A stretch of DNA of 64,000 nucleotides from positions 1-64,000 of the forward strand of contig JACKGP010000004.1 of assembly GCA_020631935.1 (NCBI GenBank). The letters run 5' to 3'. Made by a program: the position numbers and the translations under genes. A model generated the notes under the pieces. It saw only the letters and a program-made list of their open reading frames with translations. It had not been told where the DNA came from and ran no database searches. The DNA is from Candidatus Nomurabacteria bacterium. Its GTDB lineage: Bacteria > Patescibacteriota > Saccharimonadia > Saccharimonadales > Saccharimonadaceae. Below are positions 47,162-54,391 of this stretch, in pieces (the first letter of the stretch is position 1; each line of letters starts with the position of its first letter).

Positions 47162-47213
47162 ATGGGTACGACTTCATGTCAGTGAATAATCGCTGATATC
47201 AAGTCGTACCCAT
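47162..47213. repeat. 52-nt near-perfect palindrome
   Basis: The outer arms ATGGGTACGACTT (47162-47174) and AAGTCGTACCCAT (47201-47213) match exactly. After one C-C mismatch, four more pairs (one G-T) and the six-pair CAGTGA/TCGCTG (one G-T) continue to a 4-nt ATAA loop. It can act as a cruciform in DNA or a hairpin in RNA; it lies 76 nt before the start codon. Confidence 0.9.
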
Positions 47214-47269
47214 CCAGGGGCGTCCAGACAGCCTGTCTGCTTCGGCTCTCGGGCCGTCTGAACCTACTA

Positions 47270-47283
47270 CCCCTTAGGAGGGG
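47270..47283 (+). promoter_or_regulatory. Hairpin sequestering the Shine-Dalgarno site
   Basis: CCCCT (47270-47274), loop TAGG, AGGGG (47279-47283). The right arm and loop contain the AGGAGGGG ribosome site of the 486-residue gene, so folding would hide it. Together with the upstream hairpins it suggests translation control. Confidence 0.45.
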
Positions 47284-47289
47284 ATCAAC

Positions 47290-48750
47290 ATGTTCAAGCG
47301 ATTCATCGCAATCATCGCGGCCCTGTTCGTCGCGATGGCAACCATCACGCTCGTGGCTCCGACCGCGAGCGCCAACACCAACGAGGTGAAAATCGAGTCG
47401 TCCGCGACTTCGACGGCAACCTCTGAGGTCACCAGCACGATCCGCGCCGTCATCAACGGTGCAACCCAGGTCACCTGGGTCAACCCGAACCACTCGAAGA
47501 AGGTGACGAAGAAGCAGCTCCGCAAGGCGCCGCGCATTCGCACCAAGTGCACCGCTGCGAACCGGACCACCCAGAGCAAGCAGATCTTCAAGAAGACCCG
47601 CGGCGCACGTGTCGTGGTCGTCAAGAAGGGCTCTTGTCTCTGGAACATGGGTCGATACAACAAGATCGACCTCGGTTTCAAGTGGACGGTGTCCAAGGGT
47701 GACGCAGTTCTGGTGCTGAAGGGACGGTACTACCGTCACGCCTTCGACCTGATCGGCGGCAAGCTGGTCAAGAACTGCTGGAACTTCATCGGTAAGAAGG
47801 TTGACCGCTATGCAGACAAGGTCGTTCAGGTTCGTTACAACCTGGACATCGAGGAAGATGTGACTGTTGAGGCCAAGGCGAATGCCACGGCCAAGGCTGT
47901 CGGTACCCTCAATTGCACCAGCGGCACCCTCTACGGTGAAGCTTCTGCAGCGTCGACTGCTTCAGCTTCCGCCACCATCCGAGTGAAGGTGCGCGGCAAG
48001 CTCGCTGCTGTCAACGCCAAAAAGGCAGAGCTTGAGGCTCAGGTCAAGATCGACGCTGAGGCGAAGGCCAAGGCCGATGCATCCGCGAAGATCAACCTGA
48101 AGTGCAACGATGTTCCGCCTCCGGTCACCTACCAGGCTCCGACCGTGTCTGCTTCGGCAGGCGCCTGTGTCAAGCCCGGTGAGAAGACCGGTGTGGTCAC
48201 CGTCTCGGGTGCGAACCCGAACACGACCGCAGCTGGTGGCACCTTCACTCTCGGCACCCAGTCGAAGAGCGCAGGCACTGTCAACGCTGGCGGGACCGCC
48301 TCCACGACCTTCACCGGTCTGGGAGTCGGGACGTACTCCGGTACGTTTGCACTTGGTGCACCGGTCAACAAGTCGGCGACCTACACGGTCACCGTCGTCG
48401 AGTGTGACACTCCTCCCGTGGTTGACCGCAAGCCTGTGGTCAACATCATGGGGTCTCCCGCTCACCTTTACGTGAACGGGAACGGCTATGTGTGGATCGA
48501 GGCTTCCGACCCCGACGGTGACCCCGTCTCGGTCAAGGTCTCTGCCACCGGTGGAACGATCTCTGGTCTCGTACCCGTGAACGTCCGCTGGGACGGCACT
48601 GCTTGCCCCACGGGTAAGACGTGCTATCGTGCACAAGCCTGGGCCGGCAACACGCCGGGAAGCATGTCCGTGACGGCAACTGTCGAGGCCAACGGCCTCG
48701 CCGGTGAGTCTGACACGGCAAACTTGCCGGTTGTAGCCGACGAGTTCTGA
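47290..48750 (+). CDS. Secreted protein, unknown, GC-rich probable import
   Basis: A 486-residue protein with a clear Sec signal peptide (basic FKR, hydrophobic core, TASA cut before Asn29). Residues 30-190 form a Lys- and Cys-containing domain (TKCTAANRTTQ, GSCLWNMGRYN, KNCWNFIG). An Ala/Lys-rich helical stretch follows (about 195-275; AKANATAKAVG, AEAKAKADASAK), then two Ig/PKD-like beta domains (about 285-375 and 380-480; DPDGDPVSVKVSATGGT). There is no LPXTG anchor. Codons end mainly in C or G. AGGAGGGG lies 6-7 nt before the ATG, unlike the leaderless neighbours. I do not recognise the family; surface binding or an exported effector are guesses. Confidence 0.85.
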   Translation: MFKRFIAIIAALFVAMATITLVAPTASANTNEVKIESSATSTATSEVTSTIRAVINGATQVTWVNPNHSKKVTKKQLRKAPRIRTKCTAANRTTQSKQIFKKTRGARVVVVKKGSCLWNMGRYNKIDLGFKWTVSKGDAVLVLKGRYYRHAFDLIGGKLVKNCWNFIGKKVDRYADKVVQVRYNLDIEEDVTVEAKANATAKAVGTLNCTSGTLYGEASAASTASASATIRVKVRGKLAAVNAKKAELEAQVKIDAEAKAKADASAKINLKCNDVPPPVTYQAPTVSASAGACVKPGEKTGVVTVSGANPNTTAAGGTFTLGTQSKSAGTVNAGGTASTTFTGLGVGTYSGTFALGAPVNKSATYTVTVVECDTPPVVDRKPVVNIMGSPAHLYVNGNGYVWIEASDPDGDPVSVKVSATGGTISGLVPVNVRWDGTACPTGKTCYRAQAWAGNTPGSMSVTATVEANGLAGESDTANLPVVADEF

Positions 48751-48816
48751 CAACTCAAGTTCAATGCGTTTGGTGACGCAACCCTACTATTTGCAACAAA
48801 GTTGATGCCATCGCCA

Positions 48817-48864
48817 GCATGGCGACAAGGATTTAGAGTGGCAACGCTCTCCTTGTCGTCATGC
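48817..48864 (+). terminator. Strong 3' hairpin with GNRA tetraloop
   Basis: A 15-bp stem (48817-48831 with 48850-48864, one G-U) leads, after a four-base bulge, to a five-pair inner stem GAGTG/CGCTC closed by a GCAA loop. It lies 66 nt after the stop codon of the secreted-protein gene. No T-run follows, so it may protect the 3' end or act as a factor-dependent terminator. Confidence 0.55.
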
Positions 48865-48959
48865 GGCATTCAACCTTAAAGATTCAGTGACTATCTAGTT
48901 TACGCAAATAATAACAACCTAATTTAGCATTAGATAATTTTATTTATAAAGGAGAAGTT

Positions 48960-49898
48960 ATGAAAAAATCATTACTTTCTGTAGTTGGAATTATTTCAGC
49001 TGCTGTTCTGCTTGCTAGCTCTGCTTTTGCAGCGGCTGCCGGTCAGATCGAAGGCGGTGACATTTACCGTGTTAAAAATGTATCGACCAACAGTGCATTC
49101 GTAGACCCTGCTACTGGTACCTGTGGCAACACATTCCAGTTCAAGGTTCGTATTCACAACCCAGGCCCAGACGCCCTAAACAATGTAAAAGTTGTTGCGA
49201 CTCTGCCTACAGCGAGCGCTACTAGCCACAGCTCAAAGGTTACAGTTTCTGCAAGCAATGCAAACCCATCTGCAACCACTGACACTGCTGGCATCACACT
49301 AGCAAAAGCTTCAAAACTTGCTTACGTTAGCGGCTCAACAGAGCTACTAGACGCAAACGGTTCAAAGCTGCAAACTCTTGGCAACACTATAACTACTACT
49401 GGTGTAAACATCGGTACAGTTGGTGTTTCTACTCAGCAAAAGCGTTTCGTACAGTTCAGTGTTAAGACTGAATGTTCGACTCCTGCGCCTCAACCAAAGA
49501 TGATCGAGGTTTGTGATCTAGCTTCAAAGAAAGTCATCAAGATTGATGAAAAGAACTTTGACTCTAAGAAGCACTCTAAGAACCTAAACGACTGCTTGGT
49601 AGTAACTATACCTGAGAACATCGAGGTTTGTGATCTAGAATCAAAAGAAGTCATTACCATAGACATGAACGACTTTGACTCTAGCAAGCACTCTAAAGAC
49701 CTAGCCAGCTGTGAAGCTGCGCCAGTAAAGCCTGAAGAGCCAAAGAAACCACAGCCAGAAGCTCCTGCTGAAAAACCAGCCGAAGTTCCTGCAGAGCTGC
49801 CAAAAACTGGTGGTCTAGATAGCCTAGTTGCAATCGTTGCTTCAGCTCTAGCCGCTGGTAGCGTGTACGCTGTACGCGGCCGAAACCTACTTGGCTAA
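48960..49898 (+). CDS. LPKTG-anchored surface protein with Cys-bracketed repeats
   Basis: A 312-residue wall protein. Signal peptide about 1-25; a beta-rich DUF11-like domain (about 35-170; FQFKVRIHNPGPDALNNVKVVATLP); two repeats of EVCDLxSKxVIxIDxxxFDSxKHSK (183-212 and 222-251, offset 39 residues); a Pro/Glu/Lys spacer; and a sortase signal LPKTG (280-284) with hydrophobic segment and basic tail (RGRNLLG). Family knowledge says sortase cuts at Thr-Gly and links the protein to the wall. AAGGAG is 5 nt before the ATG. A terminator follows. It is probably a cell-contact or host-attachment protein, by inference. Confidence 0.85.
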   Translation: MKKSLLSVVGIISAAVLLASSAFAAAAGQIEGGDIYRVKNVSTNSAFVDPATGTCGNTFQFKVRIHNPGPDALNNVKVVATLPTASATSHSSKVTVSASNANPSATTDTAGITLAKASKLAYVSGSTELLDANGSKLQTLGNTITTTGVNIGTVGVSTQQKRFVQFSVKTECSTPAPQPKMIEVCDLASKKVIKIDEKNFDSKKHSKNLNDCLVVTIPENIEVCDLESKEVITIDMNDFDSSKHSKDLASCEAAPVKPEEPKKPQPEAPAEKPAEVPAELPKTGGLDSLVAIVASALAAGSVYAVRGRNLLG

Positions 49899-49946
49899 AT
49901 AGAGACTGACCGCTCCCCTCTTCGAGTCGACAGTCTCGCACAAAGT

Positions 49947-49976
49947 AAAAAGCCCTATAGAAATATAGGGCTTTTT
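49947..49976. terminator. Rho-independent terminator
   Basis: AAAAAGCCCTATA (49947-49959), loop GAAA, TATAGGGCTTTTT (49964-49976): a 13-bp stem with T-run, 48 nt after the first LPKTG gene. The A-run on the other side makes it usable in both directions. A further GAGACTG/CAGTCTC pair sits upstream. Confidence 0.9.
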
Positions 49977-50036
49977 GTGTGGTGAAAATATTTAGCAATC
50001 GTGCTTGCGACTTGTTGTAAATAATGGTGTAGCACG

Positions 50037-50065
50037 TTGACTAATCTATAAATTTGTGATAGATT
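50037..50065 (+). promoter_or_regulatory. Candidate promoter of the second LPKTG gene
   Basis: TTGACT (50037-50042), 17-nt spacer, TAGATT (50060-50065). It leaves a leader of about 95 nt containing a small GGTG/CACC hairpin and ending in a GAGGAGG ribosome site 7 nt before the ATG at 50168. TATAGT at 50071-50076 is an alternative -10. Confidence 0.4.
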
Positions 50066-50167
50066 GGGTGTATAGTCCCTTAATTGGGTGAGGCACCTTT
50101 GGAATGGAGTTCAACTGTGCGTAAGATACATTAAATGTAATTACAAACCTAGCGAGGAGGTTCAGTA

Positions 50168-52096
50168 ATGAAGGGAAAACTAATAGGCTTTGCGATAGCT
50201 TTACTATCTGTAGCCACAATTGGTATTGTCCAGCTACAGGCTGAGGCAGTAGACAACACACGTGATTGCGATAAATATGCCGTAATTTACTGCGGTACGA
50301 TGAGCCCAGAGGAAGCTCGAAATAAGTATAGCCAAGGCTCTAAAATATTTGGCGCCATGGGAATAAGCAAGGCTGCCATATCTGGAGATATTAAGCATGG
50401 TATAGTTCACCGTGACGGTCGCATAACAGTAAACGGAAAAACTGTTGCGACTGGAGCTAAAACCGCTATTCGCAACATGAGCGGCGGAAACAAGATTGCT
50501 GGCACAAATGCCGCAATTTATCCAACTAGCCGCATGGCCGACGACCAGACCGCAATGGTTAAGTTTGATAAAAATGGTAAATTCCTATTTGCGATTATCA
50601 AGCCCTGCGGTAATCCAGTAAATGCTACCCCGGTAAAGCCGCCCAAGCCAGAACCAAAACCAGTGGCAAAATGTATCGACTTGAGCGTTGAGAAGTTAAG
50701 TAACACTAGGTTTAAATTCAGCGCAAAGGCAGAGGTTAAAAACGGTGCCAAGATAAACAGCTATGTATTTGGATTTAGAGATGAAGCTGGAAATATAACC
50801 AACAAAACTGTCAAAACAGGCAAGGAAACTGCTAGCTATACATACAGCCAGACTAAACCTGGCAATTACAGTGCCCGAGTGACAGCTCAGACATCTTTGG
50901 GTAATCGTACAAATGATGCCTGTACAGCACAGTTCTCTGTTCCAAAGCCTGAAGAAAAAACTCCTAGTGTAAAGGTTGAAAAGCTAGTCAACAACAAAGA
51001 GCGCGATACTGTAAAGGTTGGCGAAAACTTTACTTACCAAATCAAAGTTACAAACACTGGTGAGGTTGATCTAAAAGACGTAACTGTTACCGATATCCCG
51101 AAAGATAACAATATAATCTTGGTATCTGCAAATGTTGGCACAATTGCGCACAATATGTGGACATATAAAATACCGCAGCTAAAGATTGGTGAGAGTCAGT
51201 CATTTACACTAACTGCAAAAATCCTTAAATACAAAGCTGGCGATATGGTGAATAACGTATGTGTGGACACACCTGACATACCTGGTGATCCAGATGATTG
51301 CGATGATGTGCCAATTGACACCCCGAAGCCAGAGGAGCCGCCAAAAAAGCCAGGAATTGATGTTGAAAAGCTAGTCAATGACAAAGAGCGCGATACCGTA
51401 AAAGTGGGTGAAAACTTTACCTACCAGATCAAGGTCACAAATACTGGTGAGATTGATCTAAAAGACGCGGTAATCACCGACACTCCAAAAGATAGCAATA
51501 TCGTGCTTGTTTCAGCTGAGGCTGGCACTATCACCGACAATGTCTGGACTCACAAAATTGCCGAGCTAAAAGTCGGTGAAAGTGAAACATTTACACTAAC
51601 AGCCAAGATCCTAGAGTACAAAGCTGGCGACATGGTAAATAAGGTCTGTGTAGATACGCCAGAGGTACCGGGCAATCCTGATGATTGCGATGAAGTACCA
51701 GTCGATACTCCAAAGCCGGGCGATGTCGAGGTATGCGACCCTAATACCGGAAATATCATCACCGTTCCAAAGGAAGATGAAAGCAAATACGCACCGATTG
51801 ACAGCGAAGAGTGTAAAGAGATAAAAGTTTGTGTTGTAGCAGATAAAACTATCAAGGTCATCAAGAAGGCTGAATTCGATGCAGATATCCACTCAACCAA
51901 TCTTGCAGACTGTGAAACAAAGCCAGTAGTGCCAGTAAAACCTGAGCCAACTCCACCTACTCCTGCTAAGCCAGAGCCAGAAGCACCCGCCGAACTACCA
52001 AAGACTGGTGTAGCAGATGCAGTGATGCAACTCGCTGGCGCAGTATCGCTAGCTGGAGCAACAGCTTACTACCTAGGTAGCCGCAGATTATTCTAG
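50168..52096 (+). CDS. LPKTG-anchored surface protein with tandem DUF11 repeats
   Basis: A 642-residue wall protein. Signal peptide about 1-27; an N-terminal domain (about 30-150) with DCDKYAVIYCGTMSPEEARNKY and HGIVHRDGRITVNGKTVATG; a PKD/Ig-like domain (about 168-258); two near-identical 129-residue DUF11 units (270-398 and 399-about 520; KERDTVKVGENFTYQIKVTNTGE); a Cys-bracketed segment like that of the neighbouring protein (FDADIHSTNLADC); and LPKTG (610-614) with a membrane segment and SRRLF tail. GAGGAGG precedes the start. The architecture suits an adhesin-like stalk; the partner is unknown. Confidence 0.87.
   Translation: MKGKLIGFAIALLSVATIGIVQLQAEAVDNTRDCDKYAVIYCGTMSPEEARNKYSQGSKIFGAMGISKAAISGDIKHGIVHRDGRITVNGKTVATGAKTAIRNMSGGNKIAGTNAAIYPTSRMADDQTAMVKFDKNGKFLFAIIKPCGNPVNATPVKPPKPEPKPVAKCIDLSVEKLSNTRFKFSAKAEVKNGAKINSYVFGFRDEAGNITNKTVKTGKETASYTYSQTKPGNYSARVTAQTSLGNRTNDACTAQFSVPKPEEKTPSVKVEKLVNNKERDTVKVGENFTYQIKVTNTGEVDLKDVTVTDIPKDNNIILVSANVGTIAHNMWTYKIPQLKIGESQSFTLTAKILKYKAGDMVNNVCVDTPDIPGDPDDCDDVPIDTPKPEEPPKKPGIDVEKLVNDKERDTVKVGENFTYQIKVTNTGEIDLKDAVITDTPKDSNIVLVSAEAGTITDNVWTHKIAELKVGESETFTLTAKILEYKAGDMVNKVCVDTPEVPGNPDDCDEVPVDTPKPGDVEVCDPNTGNIITVPKEDESKYAPIDSEECKEIKVCVVADKTIKVIKKAEFDADIHSTNLADCETKPVVPVKPEPTPPTPAKPEPEAPAELPKTGVADAVMQLAGAVSLAGATAYYLGSRRLF
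50975..51720 (+). repeat. Tandem 387-bp coding repeat
   Basis: Two consecutive copies, beginning GTTGAAAAGCTAGTCAA at 50975 and again at 51362, give a period of 387 bp (129 codons). Each encodes one DUF11 unit. High similarity at the DNA level implies recent duplication or ongoing gene conversion. Confidence 0.85.
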
Positions 52097-52122
52097 TATA
52101 CTGCCTTTGAGCTATCGGCAAT

Positions 52123-52155
52123 AAGCCTCTCGTAGATTATTTGCGAGAGGTTTTT
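52123..52155. terminator. Bidirectional terminator between convergent genes
   Basis: CCTCTCG (52126-52132) pairs with CGAGAGG (52144-52150), flanked by AA and TTTTT. It follows the LPKTG gene, and the stop codon of the opposite histidine kinase lies in its loop. Confidence 0.8.
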
Positions 52156-54317
52156 ACTTTGTCGTCTGCTGGCATAGGTAGCCAGAACCCAAACGTACTG
52201 CCCTTTCCTTCTGTGCTTTCAAATATTACACCGCCGTTATGTGACGCAATGACCTTTTTGGCCAAGAATAGCCCCACTCCAGTGCCGTCTGGGCGTCGTA
52301 TGCGGGCATTTGAGGCTCTGTAGAACTTCTTAAACAATTCGGCCTGCTCCTTCTTTGGTACACCTATCCCTTCGTCTTTCACTCTGAACTCTATTCGGTC
52401 ACCGCGTGTAGCTAGAGTGACCGTAACTTTCTTTTCGGATGGTGAATAGTAAAGTGCGTTGTCTATAAAATTCATTATCACCTGGCGCATCTTTGTTTGG
52501 TCTAGTTCTACGACTAGCTTCTTTAGCTTGGTTGATAGCTGCAACTCTAGCCCTCTACTCTGAGCTGTCAGCACAAGACTGTTGACCTCTTCATCTACGA
52601 TTTTAACCAGGTCTAATGGTTCTTTCTCTAGCATAAATTTACCGGTCTGAATACGCGAAACATTTAGAAAGTCATGGATCAGGCCTACCATGCGCTCACT
52701 GCTTATAAACGCCTCTTCAAGGAGCTTGGTAGTTTGGGGGTTTACCTTGCCAGTATCGCCCTCTAGAACCATGCTAATATAGCCCTTTATGCTAGTTAGC
52801 GGTGTGCGCAACTGGTGGCTCGCCATACTAATAAACTCGTCTTTTGTAGCATCTAGTTTCTTTAGTCGCTCGTTTGACGTACGCAACTCTGCAGTAGCGG
52901 CGTCAATTCGCTGCTCTAGGTGTGCATTCACATCTTTCACTTCCTGAACAGACAACGCATTCTGTATTGCAATCACTAGACCGTCGGCGATTGTTTTTAG
53001 GACCCGAACATCACGATCTGTATAGCCTGAGCTTCTTTGCTCGCCCAGCCCCAAGTAGCCAATCACTTTACCCTTTCGCGTCAAAGCCATCAAGATAGCA
53101 GTCTTATGACTATTTAGTATCCTGCGCACTTGGTGACGTTCTGGCAAGAGTTCGGCCACTATTACATCACCATCCCTCTCTAGGACATATCGGTTCAAAT
53201 ACTCAACATCTTTCGTTGGTAGTGCAGAGTATCGCTTTGTGCCTGCCATCACTTTGTGCGTGTGATTGTATCGAACGTAAAGAAATGCATGCTCAGCTTT
53301 CATAGTAGACCCTATCTCGGTTGACGCTCGGACTAGCAGATTTCGCAGATCTAGAGTCGATGCTAAAGTTTCATTTAGTCTAGCGATAAAATCATCTGAA
53401 TCATAGCGGTCTCTGAAAAAAATACTGTCTGTTACTCTGTCAAAGAACCTTTTGATCGGCTGAAATATAAAAGCTAGAATCAGAGCCATTGCTATATTAA
53501 CTGGACTGAAACTTATTCCTGTTGTAGTATTTCCCTGGAAGAACACCACAGATGCAAGATAGGCACTAGCGAAGTATATAGCCGCCAAAGCGCCGAGAGA
53601 CAATATGTATGCTAGAGTCCTTACGGCAGCAGCGCGGACATCAAAAAGCTTATGCTTTACTATTGCATAGGTAATTACTAGCGCTGTCACAAAGAAGGTG
53701 ATGGGCAGCAAGAACTGCGCCAGCAAAATATCTACCGGAAATATAAAGTAGAACAATCCGTTAACAGCTAACGGAAAACAAAACCCAATAATTAAAAGTT
53801 GTTGGGCTCGTCGTTCACCGCCAAATGAGTGATCCATTAGGTTTCTTATTAGAGTTGCTATGGCCAACGCGCTATAAATCATAGAATAATAACCCTGCAT
53901 CTCATAGATATACGTAGTCTCGATATGCTGGTGAATGCCTTCGTTGAATACACCTGTAATCATAAATGGAGAAAGTGATAGTAGCGCAAATATGACCGAT
54001 GGCACAAACAATACACTTGCGAAAACATACAACCTGCGTGACATGTGGCTCAAATTCAAGCTGAACACCGTAGAAAAAACTACAAACATCGGCATAGCAA
54101 GACACGAAAATGCAACTGATAGGCGCAGTAAAGTTAGCGATAAGTCATCATCTACAAAAAAACTCAGCATCTGGGAGAATAGCCATGCTACTACAAGCAG
54201 CAGCATGACAAGGAAGAGTCGATAAACTAAAGATTCGCGTCGACGCACGTAAAGCAGATATATAATTGCACACATTCCAATAATTGCTGGTACGTATGCC
54301 ATTAAAATAATGTCCAT
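52137..54317 (-). CDS. Membrane sensor histidine kinase (7TM-GAF-HisKA-HATPase)
   Basis: A 726-residue kinase. About eight membrane segments lie in the first 285 residues (a 7TM-type sensor module), then a GAF-like domain (about 315-450), a coiled linker, HisKA with phospho-His in SMASHQLRTPLTSIKGYISM, and a HATPase domain with N box NFIDNALYYSP, G1 KDEGIGVP, and DGTGVGLFLAKKV. It senses an unknown envelope or membrane signal. No response regulator is adjacent; the nearest is the single-domain receiver at 57.8 kb. Confidence 0.93.
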   Translation of the reverse strand: MDIILMAYVPAIIGMCAIIYLLYVRRRESLVYRLFLVMLLLVVAWLFSQMLSFFVDDDLSLTLLRLSVAFSCLAMPMFVVFSTVFSLNLSHMSRRLYVFASVLFVPSVIFALLSLSPFMITGVFNEGIHQHIETTYIYEMQGYYSMIYSALAIATLIRNLMDHSFGGERRAQQLLIIGFCFPLAVNGLFYFIFPVDILLAQFLLPITFFVTALVITYAIVKHKLFDVRAAAVRTLAYILSLGALAAIYFASAYLASVVFFQGNTTTGISFSPVNIAMALILAFIFQPIKRFFDRVTDSIFFRDRYDSDDFIARLNETLASTLDLRNLLVRASTEIGSTMKAEHAFLYVRYNHTHKVMAGTKRYSALPTKDVEYLNRYVLERDGDVIVAELLPERHQVRRILNSHKTAILMALTRKGKVIGYLGLGEQRSSGYTDRDVRVLKTIADGLVIAIQNALSVQEVKDVNAHLEQRIDAATAELRTSNERLKKLDATKDEFISMASHQLRTPLTSIKGYISMVLEGDTGKVNPQTTKLLEEAFISSERMVGLIHDFLNVSRIQTGKFMLEKEPLDLVKIVDEEVNSLVLTAQSRGLELQLSTKLKKLVVELDQTKMRQVIMNFIDNALYYSPSEKKVTVTLATRGDRIEFRVKDEGIGVPKKEQAELFKKFYRASNARIRRPDGTGVGLFLAKKVIASHNGGVIFESTEGKGSTFGFWLPMPADDKVKTSRK

Positions 54318-54391
54318 GTACTTACATTATACACGCACGGTACTTACGCTTGTAAAAATATACTAAATATGTTAAAAATAAACACAGCATC

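Larger units (their letters stand above)
46923..47289 (+). ncRNA. Hairpin-rich 5' leader of the secreted-protein gene
   Basis: The leader can fold into several stable hairpins: 47024-47051 (12 bp with one G-U, loop ACCC), 47092-47107 (6 bp, loop TTTC), 47162-47213 (24-position stem with a single C-C mismatch, loop ATAA) and 47270-47283 (CCCCT/AGGGG over the Shine-Dalgarno). None is followed by a T-run, so they are not ordinary terminators. This resembles a cis-regulatory RNA, but I recognise no known riboswitch class. Confidence 0.45.
45641..48900. mobile_element. Putative tRNA-Glu-associated genomic island
   Basis: The region combines a serine-recombinase remnant against tRNA-Glu, a sharp rise in GC content from about 46.34 kb, an unrelated secreted-protein gene with canonical Shine-Dalgarno and C-ending codons, and several inverted repeats, including a 13-bp pair at 47059-47071 and 48888-48900. 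The right limit is placed where composition returns to normal. A chimeric assembly would give a similar picture and cannot be excluded from sequence alone. Confidence 0.45.
47059..48900. repeat. 13-bp inverted repeats flanking the GC-rich gene
   Basis: AACTAGATAGTCA at 47059-47071 and its exact reverse complement TGACTATCTAGTT at 48888-48900 bracket the 486-residue gene. The pair is in inverted orientation 1.8 kb apart, as terminal repeats of a small insertion would be. No transposase lies between them and no target duplication is obvious. Confidence 0.5.

Noticed and set aside
47962..48753. 263-codon ORF antisense to the GC-rich secreted-protein gene, and a similar 186-codon ORF at 47179-47739
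   Set aside because: Long antisense frames are expected in GC-rich coding DNA. The peptides are rich in Arg, Gly and His without a fold or start signals, while the sense frame has a signal peptide and Shine-Dalgarno site.
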